From Bilamarchaeum sp050303335 (GTDB lineage Archaea > Micrarchaeota > Micrarchaeia > Anstonellales > Bilamarchaeaceae), in assembly GCA_050303335.1 (NCBI GenBank), contig JBNLBN010000038.1, positions 1 to 5,926 on the forward strand: DNA of 5,926 nucleotides, given 5' to 3'. Positions 1 to 5,057 of the stretch are shown in pieces. The notes under the pieces were generated by a model. It made no database searches and was not told the origin of the DNA. It was given only the letters and a program-made list of their open reading frames with translations. Every line of letters begins with the position of its first letter. Position 1 is the first letter of the stretch. The position numbers were made by a program, and so were the translations under genes.

Positions 1-174
1 ACCAGCAACGCCAGCTTCGCCTGCATATCCTGCCTGGCCGGCTGAGCCGCCCGGTATAGCATGCGATTCTTCATTCCTGGTTCCACAGGCAGCCGATACC
101 ATGATTGCAGCTGCAATCGCAGTATTTCTAAAAGCATTCTTTATATTTCCATTTCTAACAGTTTTTGTTCTCAT
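1..174 (-). CDS. Lipoprotein-like secreted protein with x-Ala-Gly repeats, N-terminal part only
   Basis: Partial gene: 58 codons read from the ATG at 174 to the window edge with no stop. The N terminus is basic (MRTKTVRNGNIKNAFRN), followed by a short hydrophobic stretch (TAIAAAIMVSAA, residues 18-29) and Cys30. SAAC resembles a lipobox, so Cys30 may be the lipidated first residue of the mature protein. After a short polar linker the chain becomes Gly/Ala rich, with five successive x-A-G tripeptides at residues 44-58 (SAG, QAG, YAG, EAG, VAG). The start is supported by GAGGGTGA (183-190, minus strand), which matches the archaeal 16S anti-Shine-Dalgarno, 8 nt before the ATG. The hydrophobic core is short, so a plain signal peptide or an unusual anchor remains possible. 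The function is not recognisable. It is divergent from the PIN gene. Confidence 0.7.
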   Translation of the reverse strand, partial: MRTKTVRNGNIKNAFRNTAIAAAIMVSAACGTRNEESHAIPGGSAGQAGYAGEAGVAG

Positions 175-225
175 TTGTTTTTTCACCCTCTCCCACGAGT
201 TTTAATATTATTAGGACTGATAATG

Positions 226-237
226 TTTTTAAATATT
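226..237 (-). promoter_or_regulatory. TATA-like box for the lipoprotein-like gene
   Basis: On the minus strand this reads AATATTTAAAAA. A start site about 26 bp downstream would fall near 204 and give a leader of about 30 nt, enough to hold the GAGGGTGA Shine-Dalgarno at 183-190. A second AT-rich stretch at 203-210 would start transcription near 180 and exclude that Shine-Dalgarno, so it is less likely. Position and composition are the only evidence. Confidence 0.4.
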
Positions 238-275
238 CCTTTTTACACATATTTTCCCACAACTCCCAGAAAACC

Positions 276-281
276 TTATAA
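276..281 (+). promoter_or_regulatory. TATA box for the PIN-membrane protein-M24 operon
   Basis: TTATAA is centred about 26 bp upstream of the ATG at 305. This is the normal distance from an archaeal TATA box to the transcription start, so the mRNA probably begins at or within a base or two of the start codon (leaderless). No Shine-Dalgarno is visible before 305, which agrees. Inferred from spacing. Confidence 0.5.
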
Positions 282-304
282 CCACCTCTGTAGATATTTA
301 AACC

Positions 305-688
305 ATGCCTCCAAGACCAGTAATCTTAGACACAAATTTCCTGTTAGTACCATTCCAATTCAAGATTAATATCATGAAGGAAATAGAGTACCTCCTCGAG
401 ATCAGCCATAAGTTCGTTATCTCATCAAGGACCATCACTGAACTGAAAAACATCGGGAAGGGCAAGGGGAAGGACGGCGTTGCAGCACGCCTCGCGCTGA
501 AGCTGATCGACAACAACCCCATAGAGGTTGTAGAAAACGGTCTGCACGTCGATCACTGGATTCTCGAATATGCAAAAGAGAACGATGCCATAGTCTGCAC
601 CAACGACGCTCCGCTTCGCAGGAAACTGAAACGTCTCGGTATAAAAATAGTGTCTATGAAATCAAAATCGAGTCTGGGATTTGTATGA
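305..688 (+). CDS. PIN-domain RNase, Fcf1-like archaeal family (COG1412 type)
   Basis: A 127-residue single-domain protein, normal for this family. The N-terminal strand ends in the motif ILDTNFLLVP with acidic Asp9. Glu46 lies in TITELKNI, Asp83 in VDHWIL, and Asp101 in the terminal CTNDAPLRRKL motif. These are the four acidic positions expected of a Mg/Mn-dependent PIN nuclease, so it is probably active. The unbroken DTNFLL...TNDxxLRRKL pattern resembles the archaeal Fcf1/Nob1-related PIN proteins linked to rRNA processing more than VapC toxins. No antitoxin-like gene lies upstream; the preceding gene is divergent. It is the first gene of an operon, and its TGA stop overlaps the next start codon (ATGA). 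The ATG at 305 is chosen because it directly precedes the first PIN strand and lies at the predicted transcription start. The RNA substrate is not deducible from sequence. Confidence 0.88.
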   Translation: MPPRPVILDTNFLLVPFQFKINIMKEIEYLLEISHKFVISSRTITELKNIGKGKGKDGVAARLALKLIDNNPIEVVENGLHVDHWILEYAKENDAIVCTNDAPLRRKLKRLGIKIVSMKSKSSLGFV

Positions 689-993
689 ATGACTTAATAT
701 TGCAGGTTTGCATTGGATCCTTCGTATTGTTTCTGTTACTGGTATTGGTATTCCTAATACTCCGCAACCGGCCATTCTCAATAAAGAAGAACGTCGGAGA
801 GAATATGACAGATATTACTTTTACTGCGAACAAGCCGCTTCACAAGATCACAGTAAAATCCTCAGAGATAACCTTCCAGAGATCCAAGCTGAAAAAGGGC
901 CAGGTAGTCGATTTTTCCTTTCCCAATTCTGAAAAGAAAACCAAGATCATCGTAGAAAAGGACCCTGGAAAGGAAAAGGAATACGAGGTGTAG
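685..993 (+). CDS. Small one-pass membrane protein of unknown function
   Basis: 102 residues. Residues 4-26 form one strongly hydrophobic segment (LILQVCIGSFVLFLLLVLVF), followed at once by RNRPFSIKK. By the positive-inside rule, the N terminus faces out and the C-terminal 75 residues lie in the cytoplasm. That soluble part alternates short hydrophobic strands with Lys-rich turns (DITFTANKPLHKITVKS, GQVVDFSFP, TKIIVEK), suggesting a small beta domain, and ends in a charged tail. The start overlaps the PIN stop by four bases (ATGA), implying translational coupling, and the M24 gene follows after 1 nt. I do not recognise a family. The position suggests a role alongside the PIN nuclease or the peptidase, but nothing in the sequence fixes it. 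Confidence 0.72.
   Translation: MNDLILQVCIGSFVLFLLLVLVFLILRNRPFSIKKNVGENMTDITFTANKPLHKITVKSSEITFQRSKLKKGQVVDFSFPNSEKKTKIIVEKDPGKEKEYEV
985..990 (+). promoter_or_regulatory. Shine-Dalgarno of the M24 peptidase gene
   Basis: GAGGTG is a near-perfect match to the archaeal anti-Shine-Dalgarno and lies 4 nt before the ATG at 995. It sits inside the last codons of the upstream gene and supports this start within the operon. Confidence 0.6.
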
Positions 994-994
994 G

Positions 995-1921
995 ATGCTC
1001 CTCCTCTATCGTGGTGAAACGTTTGATTCCAATTTCTTTTACCACAGCGGAGTGGACCTGGACCATGGTTTCCTGTTTCCCGAAAAAAACCTTCTTTTTG
1101 TCCCGAAGATGAACGAACAGATCGCAAGGAAAAGCTTTCGGGGAAAAGTACGCACATATTCTACATTCAAAGACATCGAGGAATTCATAAAGGGAAAGAA
1201 GGTCGAAGCAGATCTTGCATCCCTCAGTGCAAGGCTTGCAAACAGGCTTAAAAAATCCTGCGCGCTCAGGGATGCGACAGTCGAACTGCGCAGGAAGCGC
1301 GCGGTAAAGAAATCACACGAGGTCTCGAAGATCAGGAAGGCGGCGAAACTCACCCGGGAACTGATCGCTTCACTGGACTTCTCGGTAAAAACGGAACTGG
1401 ACCTGGAAAAGCAGATAAAATTGAGGACGATCGAGCTTGGCCTTGAGCCTGCATTTGATCCGATTATTGCATCAGGCCCATCCACTGCATTTCCCCATTA
1501 CAGGGCAGGGAGAAAGAAACTCCAATCCCACATACTGATAGATTACGGCCTCAGGGTCGACCACTATTGCTCTGATATTACAAGGTGCATAATACTAGAC
1601 AGGAAGAGAAAGTCGGAATACGAGAAACTTGAGAACATCTGCCATACTATAATAGACGAGCTTCCTGAACTGCGGACCGGATCGGCTGTCGCAAAATTCT
1701 CGGAAAAGCTGATCAAGAAGGAAGGATTCCCCCATCTTATCCATTCCATTGGCCATGGTGTCGGTCTCGAAGTGCATGAGCTTCCTTCCCTTGGAATGAA
1801 ATCAAGGGACCGCATCAAGGGTGCGACACTTGCAATAGAGCCTGCCTTCTATTACGAAAAATACGGCATGAGGTTCGAGGAAACGGTCTATTTCGATGGG
1901 AAAAAAGCAAAAATCCTTTAA
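995..1921 (+). CDS. M24-family metallopeptidase, Xaa-Pro aminopeptidase/dipeptidase-like
   Basis: 308 residues with a short creatinase-like N-terminal domain (about 1-105) and a C-terminal pita-bread fold (about 106-308). All five dinuclear metal ligands are present: Asp183 (LIDYG), Asp194 (CSDITR), His254 (SIGHGVGLEVHE), Glu282 (AIEPA) and Glu295 (MRFEETV). His261 in the same GHGVGLEVHE motif corresponds to the catalytic proton-shuttle histidine, and His168 in FPHYR to the substrate-side histidine. The enzyme should be active and cytoplasmic, with no signal peptide, removing N-terminal residues before proline or splitting Xaa-Pro dipeptides. Which activity cannot be told by eye. The N-terminal domain is shorter than in typical PepQ or PepP, so oligomer contacts may differ. 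It is the third gene of the PIN operon, with a strong Shine-Dalgarno before the ATG. The stop codon lies 25 bp before the tRNA gene. Confidence 0.9.
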   Translation: MLLLYRGETFDSNFFYHSGVDLDHGFLFPEKNLLFVPKMNEQIARKSFRGKVRTYSTFKDIEEFIKGKKVEADLASLSARLANRLKKSCALRDATVELRRKRAVKKSHEVSKIRKAAKLTRELIASLDFSVKTELDLEKQIKLRTIELGLEPAFDPIIASGPSTAFPHYRAGRKKLQSHILIDYGLRVDHYCSDITRCIILDRKRKSEYEKLENICHTIIDELPELRTGSAVAKFSEKLIKKEGFPHLIHSIGHGVGLEVHELPSLGMKSRDRIKGATLAIEPAFYYEKYGMRFEETVYFDGKKAKIL

Positions 1922-1923
1922 GG
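1915..1923 (+). promoter_or_regulatory. Possible TATA-like box for tRNA-Leu
   Basis: CCTTTAAGG spans the stop codon of the M24 gene and is centred 28 bp upstream of the tRNA 5' end, the correct spacing for an archaeal promoter. The more AT-rich ATATATT at 1932-1938 is too close to the tRNA. Read-through from the operon is an alternative source of the tRNA. Confidence 0.35.
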
Positions 1924-1946
1924 CAACCGAAATATATTCAATAAAA

Positions 1947-2088
1947 GCAGGGATAGCAAAGCCTGGTCAAATGCGCAAGACTTAAGGAAACTTTCACCAA
2001 GTTTTCTAAGGGTAAAGTTTCATCAAACTTCCTGATTGGGAAATCTTGTGGCTTAGTGCCTTCGCAGGTTCAAATCCTGCTCCCTGCA
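1947..2088 (+). tRNA. tRNA-Leu (anticodon UAA) with a 56-nt intron
   Basis: The acceptor stem pairs GCAGGGA (1947-1953) with TCCCTGC (2081-2087), and the discriminator is A2088. The D stem is GCA/TGC with GG in the loop. The anticodon stem is CAAGA (1976-1980) with TCTTG (2044-2048), and the anticodon TAA is at 1983-1985. A long class II variable arm occupies 2049-2063, with a GGC/GCC stem, as expected for Leu. The T arm is GCAGG-TTCAAAT-CCTGC (2064-2080). Removing 1987-2042 leaves an 86-nt tRNA with an intact 7-nt anticodon loop (C T TAA G A). CCA is not encoded and must be added after processing. It decodes UUA, and possibly UUG by wobble. The 3' end lies 2 nt from the stop codon of the convergent gene, leaving no room for a separate terminator. 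Confidence 0.95.
1987..2042 (+). other. Archaeal tRNA intron with relaxed bulge-helix-bulge
   Basis: The 56-nt intron sits at the canonical 37/38 position. The central helix can form between C1981-A1984 and T2037-G2040 (C-G, U-G, U-G, A-U). The bulges are A1985 G1986|G1987 on the 5' side and A2041 A2042|A2043 on the 3' side, which suits cleavage by the archaeal splicing endonuclease after the second bulge base. The outer intron helix expected of a strict motif is poor, so this is a relaxed form. Inside the intron are two hairpins: AAACTT/AAGTTT (1988-1993 with 1999-2004) and AAGTTT/AAACTT (2015-2020 with 2025-2030), the second extendable by GG/CC. No coding potential. Confidence 0.85.
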
Positions 2089-2090
2089 CT

Positions 2091-2396
2091 TTAGTATACC
2101 GCCAGCCTGATTCTTCCGGCTTCGATTGACACGGTGAATTTCAGCACATTCTGCCCAAGCGGATCATTCATATCGATAATGCTTCTTTCCTCTCGTTTTT
2201 CAGTCACAAGTATGTCCGTCAATACCATTTTCCCTTCAAGGTGGACATCAGCCCTTGCAGTCCTTCCGGTAACCTCCCGTATATGGACCGAAATCCTGCC
2301 AAGGTTCAGTTCCGCAAGCGGTACCTTGTCTATAAACGGATTCCTCGGGACAGTGATCCTTTTGTCTATGGATAAGACTGGTGTAACATTTTTCAT
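2091..2396 (-). CDS. Small hypothetical protein, predicted all-beta
   Basis: 101 residues and not a family I recognise. The pattern is of alternating short beta strands (ISVHIREV, ARADVHLEG, MVLTDILVTEK, VLKFTVSIEAG, RIRLAVY), with no cysteines, signal peptide or membrane segment, so it is probably a soluble beta-sandwich or barrel domain. The ATG at 2396 lies about 28 bp from a TATA-like box at 2420-2428, consistent with a leaderless mRNA and supporting this start. The reading frame is open over its full length and ends two bases beyond the tRNA-Leu gene on the other strand, so both transcripts must end or run through in a few bases. It is divergent from the nitroreductase gene, with which it shares a 73-bp spacer. 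Confidence 0.6.
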   Translation of the reverse strand: MKNVTPVLSIDKRITVPRNPFIDKVPLAELNLGRISVHIREVTGRTARADVHLEGKMVLTDILVTEKREERSIIDMNDPLGQNVLKFTVSIEAGRIRLAVY

Positions 2397-2419
2397 TACT
2401 TATAATGTGTATCTTTGGG

Positions 2420-2428
2420 TTTTTATAT
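2420..2428 (-). promoter_or_regulatory. TATA-like box of the small hypothetical gene, possibly bidirectional
   Basis: The plus strand reads TTTTTATAT and the minus strand ATATAAAAA, a good archaeal TATA box centred 28 bp from the minus-strand ATG at 2396. On the plus strand the same element could start transcription near 2451, about 19 nt before the nitroreductase ATG. A weaker alternative for that gene is around 2434-2444. Confidence 0.45.
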
Positions 2429-2469
2429 GTTTGGCATACCTATTTCAACCTTCTCCCTCCATAGAGGTC

Positions 2470-3075
2470 ATGGAATTCTCAGAAATAGTAGCTGACAGGT
2501 ATGCAACAAAGAAGTTCAATGGGGAGAAAATCGGAGAGGAAAAGATCGATGAACTGCTTGAATATATACGGCTTTCTGCCTCGTCCTTCAACCTCCAGCC
2601 CTGGAAATTCATTGTAATTACCGACCAGGAACTTAAGGAAAGGCTGCAGAAACATTCATGGAACCAGCCCCAGGTATCGACCTGCTCCCATCTTATCATA
2701 ATGTGTGCAGACACAAACACGAAAAAGCATGCAGACAGGCTTGAAAAGCTCCTTCTCGAATCAGGAACTCCCAAGGAGAGAATTGAAGGGTATATAGGGA
2801 TTGTGCGGCACTTTCTGTCTGCAATGGATGAGACAGCCACGTTGTCATGGTGCCAGAAGCAGGTATATATCGCTCTCGGCAATGCAATGAACGGGGCAAA
2901 GGCCCTCGGACTGGATTCATGTCCTATGGAGGGTTTCAGCGCAAAGGATTATTCCGAGGAGCTGAACCTGCCGAAGAACCTGGTACCGACGCTTGTCTGT
3001 CCCGTGGGTTATCCTGCAGATGAAAAGCCTGAAAAAATAAGATTTCCAAAAGAAGAATTAGTCATCCGTACATAG
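2470..3075 (+). CDS. NfsB-like FMN-dependent NAD(P)H nitroreductase
   Basis: 201 residues across the whole nitroreductase fold. MEFSEIVADRYATKKF, SASSFNLQPWKFIV, KQVYIALGNAMNGAKALGLD and CPMEGF follow the order and spacing of E. coli NfsB, as I remember that sequence. Predicted FMN contacts are Arg10 and Lys14, Asn41 and Gln43, Glu154-Gly155, and Lys189/Arg191 near the C terminus. It should be a homodimeric cytoplasmic flavoenzyme that reduces quinones, nitroaromatics or pterin-like compounds with NAD(P)H; the natural substrate is not readable. The frame is open back to 2134, but the ATG at 2470 is chosen because the NfsB-like sequence begins there. AGAGGT lies just upstream, unusually close to the ATG. 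The last 14 bp overlap the PAC2 gene tail-to-tail. The strong resemblance to bacterial NfsB raises the chance of past transfer, but base composition looks like that of its neighbours. Confidence 0.9.
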   Translation: MEFSEIVADRYATKKFNGEKIGEEKIDELLEYIRLSASSFNLQPWKFIVITDQELKERLQKHSWNQPQVSTCSHLIIMCADTNTKKHADRLEKLLLESGTPKERIEGYIGIVRHFLSAMDETATLSWCQKQVYIALGNAMNGAKALGLDSCPMEGFSAKDYSEELNLPKNLVPTLVCPVGYPADEKPEKIRFPKEELVIRT

Positions 3076-3799
3076 ATCCGCCCTCGCTTACGTCCGGGCC
3101 TCTCTTTGTTATCTTTGCTTTCCTTACGGCATCCTTGATGTCCTCCGACATCGCCTTTGCCTCGCGGTCAAGCCTGCTGGTGTTGATGGGTATTCCCATG
3201 ATCTTGGAAAGCACCTTTATCACCTTGGATGCTGCATGGGGATCAAGGTATTCCTCTGATGATTCTGCAAGTATGGTTGTTATCGGGAAATTCTCAAGAG
3301 TACCCTTTGTGAGGAGTATTCCTGTAACTCCGGTCGTAGCGCCTTCCCTTATCGGCTTTGCAATCTTCTTGTCGTTTGCAAGTTTTACCATGTTCCTGTC
3401 GCTTGAAACAAGGTAGACCTCGTTCTGCTCTTCGTTCAGTGAGATTCCCCCGAGCGATATTATCGAAGACGCCTTCACGGCCTTTGAGAAGCTGTATATC
3501 TTGTCGGCAAGTTCGTTCGATGATGAGATCGGAATCGTCATCTCCGAGATTATTATGATGAGGTTCTCCTTCTCAGAATAGTGGATTCTTGCAGCCGGAA
3601 GAGGCCTGTAATCGTGGATTGCTGCAAGGGGTGCAAAATCTGGAGAGCTGATGTGGCCCCCGAAATCGGCTTTCAATGCATCGACAATCTGGGAAGCTGC
3701 AACGCTTCCGACCAGTCCGGTTCCCGGGAACCCGATTATGATTGTTGGATTTTTGAGCTTTCTGATCTTCGAATTTGTGTGAATTTCTACTGAGGCCAT
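3062..3799 (-). CDS. PAC2-family protein, proteasome assembly chaperone-like
   Basis: 245 residues. The N-terminal IIIGFPGTGLVGSVAASQIV (about 20-39) is the glycine-rich signature of the PAC2 family. It is followed by alternating beta/alpha elements, including LIIIISEMTIPI (about 80-91), ASSIISLGGISL (about 110-121) and a TTGVTGILLTKG segment near 155. The end is a charged helix and a Gly/Ser tail. Archaeal members are described as proteasome assembly chaperone homologues; some family relatives have been proposed as ATP-grasp-like or metal-related proteins, so a direct proteasome role here is inferred from family only. No proteasome gene is in the window. The ATG at 3799 lies about 28 bp from the shared TATA-like box at 3824-3830, consistent with leaderless translation. 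The 3' end overlaps the nitroreductase gene by 14 bp, converging. Confidence 0.85.
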   Translation of the reverse strand: MASVEIHTNSKIRKLKNPTIIIGFPGTGLVGSVAASQIVDALKADFGGHISSPDFAPLAAIHDYRPLPAARIHYSEKENLIIIISEMTIPISSSNELADKIYSFSKAVKASSIISLGGISLNEEQNEVYLVSSDRNMVKLANDKKIAKPIREGATTGVTGILLTKGTLENFPITTILAESSEEYLDPHAASKVIKVLSKIMGIPINTSRLDREAKAMSEDIKDAVRKAKITKRGPDVSEGGSMYG

Positions 3800-3823
3800 A
3801 CGCTAGTAATGATATGACAAAGA

Positions 3824-3830
3824 TTTTAAT
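3824..3830. promoter_or_regulatory. Single TATA-like box shared by divergent PAC2 and Sec61-beta genes
   Basis: TTTTAAT sits in the exact middle of the 54-bp spacer: its centre (3827) is 28 bp from the PAC2 ATG at 3799 and 27 bp from the Sec61-beta ATG at 3854. Both distances equal the TATA-to-start spacing of archaeal promoters, so one box may launch leaderless transcripts in both directions. No other AT-rich element fits either gene. Confidence 0.5.
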
Positions 3831-3853
3831 ACCATCTCCACAAGAAAAACCTC

Positions 3854-4012
3854 ATGGCAGGAAATAAAGTAGCAATGCCCATGAGTTCAGCCGGTATCAT
3901 CGGATCATCTCCGGATATCAAGATTGCCGGAAAATCAGTGGATCCAAAGATAATCGTAGGAGCAATCATTTTGCTTGTAGTTGTAGTTCAGATTGGAAGG
4001 CATCTATTCTAG
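3854..4012 (+). CDS. secG: Sec61-beta/SecG-type preprotein translocase subunit
   Basis: A 52-residue protein. It has the archaeal Sec61-beta layout: a short polar N-terminal region containing SSAGIIG (residues 11-17), a linker with IKIAGKSVDPK, and one C-terminal membrane segment (about 32-47, KIIVGAIILLVVVVQI) ending GRHLF. SSAGI and the VxPxxVIG-like entry to the membrane segment match archaeal Sec61-beta proteins. The subunit sits beside SecY and SecE in the plasma membrane translocon, N terminus in the cytoplasm, and is usually accessory. The start lies 27 bp after the central TATA-like box, suggesting leaderless translation; no Shine-Dalgarno is visible. Its last 15 residues, including much of the membrane helix, are encoded opposite the end of the HD gene (47-bp convergent overlap). 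Length is normal for the family. Confidence 0.9.
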   Translation: MAGNKVAMPMSSAGIIGSSPDIKIAGKSVDPKIIVGAIILLVVVVQIGRHLF

Positions 4013-5057
4013 ATTGAATCCTTGCCCCGAATTTCTCCTTGTTCTCTCTGCTTGCTAGGATCAGTACTTTCATCCTTTTCTCTTCTGCAGCCTTCAATGA
4101 GCCCACCAGATCCGAGGCCTGGCTGATCTCTACAAGCCCTTCATCGCTTTCGACCTTGAATGACACTGGCTTGAAGAACTCGCGCGGAACATCCACTATG
4201 ATATCTATCCCGAATTCCTCGGATAGTTCCTTCTCGAGGCCTGGATGGGCAAGTTTCCGGTCTATTGATGCAACCTCCTTGAACAGCCTCCGGTTTCTTA
4301 TATCCTCCATGTGCCTTCCGATTGCCGCTCCCGCCTCCTCGTCGTCGAAGACCGAAAATGACTTCGGGTCGATGCCGTCCAGGATGGAATTCTCGATTGC
4401 ACGGTAGAGCATTGCGGTAGCGATTCTTACCGTCTTGTGAAGGTAAACAGTCGAGAACATCATGAACCTCGCAATAAGGAGGTATTCCGCAGCGGCCAGT
4501 CCCCCTCTCCTGATGTAAAGTTCATCATCAAGTGCAATCGTATGCACGATCCGGTCGATGTCGATCAGTCCGTAGGCCACACCAGTGTTCATCGCATCCC
4601 TTTTCAGATAGTCCATACGGTCTGAACCTATATCAGAACTCACGAGCAGGTTGTCCTTCAGGACCTCAGTGACATTGTAATTCTCCCCTATTATGTCCCT
4701 GATAGGACCGTCCAGGGCCTTCTTCCTTCCGATCTCCTCATGGTCACCTATGTATTTGCGGAGGATATCCTCTCCTTCATGGGAAAATGCCGTGTGGCCG
4801 ATATCATGTAGCAGTCCGTGGAGTTTTGCAACCTGCACCTCGTCATCGCTCATCTCCACTTTCGAAGCGATCTTTGATGAAAGATAAGCAGTTCCAAGCG
4901 AGTGCTCGAACCTCGTGTGGGTAGCCCCCGGATATACGAGGCTGGTAACAGACATCTGCTTGATCCGTCTGAGCCTCTGGAAATCCGGACAGTCTATGAT
5001 CCGCTCTTCCAGGGATGTGAATTCCAGGTTCCCGTGGATCTCATCCCTGATTATCAT
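3966..5057 (-). CDS. HD-domain phosphohydrolase, dGTPase/SAMHD1-like (COG1078 type)
   Basis: 363 residues. The HD metal site is complete: His52 (TRFEHSLG), His84-Asp85 (LLHDIGH) and Asp146 (GSDRMDYLKRD), matching His167, His206-Asp207 and Asp311 of SAMHD1. The N-terminal IRDEIHGNLEFT and QRLRRIKQM segments and the YPGATHTRFEHSLGTAYL block are typical of COG1078 proteins such as bacterial YwfO. These hydrolyse dNTPs to deoxynucleoside and triphosphate or related nucleotides, so a dNTP-pool role is likely, though the substrate cannot be read. The C-terminal 140 residues include a smaller alpha/beta region and a Lys/Glu-rich helical end. Its start overlaps the stop of the upstream putative DNA-binding gene by 4 nt (ATGA), implying translational coupling. 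Its last 47 bp are antisense to the Sec61-beta gene. Confidence 0.9.
   Translation of the reverse strand: MIIRDEIHGNLEFTSLEERIIDCPDFQRLRRIKQMSVTSLVYPGATHTRFEHSLGTAYLSSKIASKVEMSDDEVQVAKLHGLLHDIGHTAFSHEGEDILRKYIGDHEEIGRKKALDGPIRDIIGENYNVTEVLKDNLLVSSDIGSDRMDYLKRDAMNTGVAYGLIDIDRIVHTIALDDELYIRRGGLAAAEYLLIARFMMFSTVYLHKTVRIATAMLYRAIENSILDGIDPKSFSVFDDEEAGAAIGRHMEDIRNRRLFKEVASIDRKLAHPGLEKELSEEFGIDIIVDVPREFFKPVSFKVESDEGLVEISQASDLVGSLKAAEEKRMKVLILASRENKEKFGARIQSRIDAFQSELQLQAK

Noticed and set aside
305..688. VapC-type toxin of a toxin-antitoxin pair
   Set aside because: No small antitoxin gene precedes it, the upstream gene is divergent, and the motif pattern fits the Fcf1-like PIN group better.
1039..1485. 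Minus-strand frame of 148 codons
   Set aside because: Antisense shadow of the M24 peptidase, whose metal ligands are all present on the plus strand. The translation is Ser/Phe rich, typical of a reverse-frame artefact.
1932..1938. ATATATT as the tRNA-Leu TATA box
   Set aside because: Its centre is only about 12 bp from the tRNA 5' end, so transcription would start inside the tRNA. CCTTTAAGG at 1915-1923 has the right distance.
2134..2469. N-terminal extension of the nitroreductase frame
   Set aside because: The frame is open but antisense to the small hypothetical gene. The NfsB-like sequence begins exactly at the ATG at 2470.
4039..4407. Plus-strand frame of 122 codons
   Set aside because: Lies opposite the well-supported HD phosphohydrolase; Ser-rich, without motifs or initiation signals.
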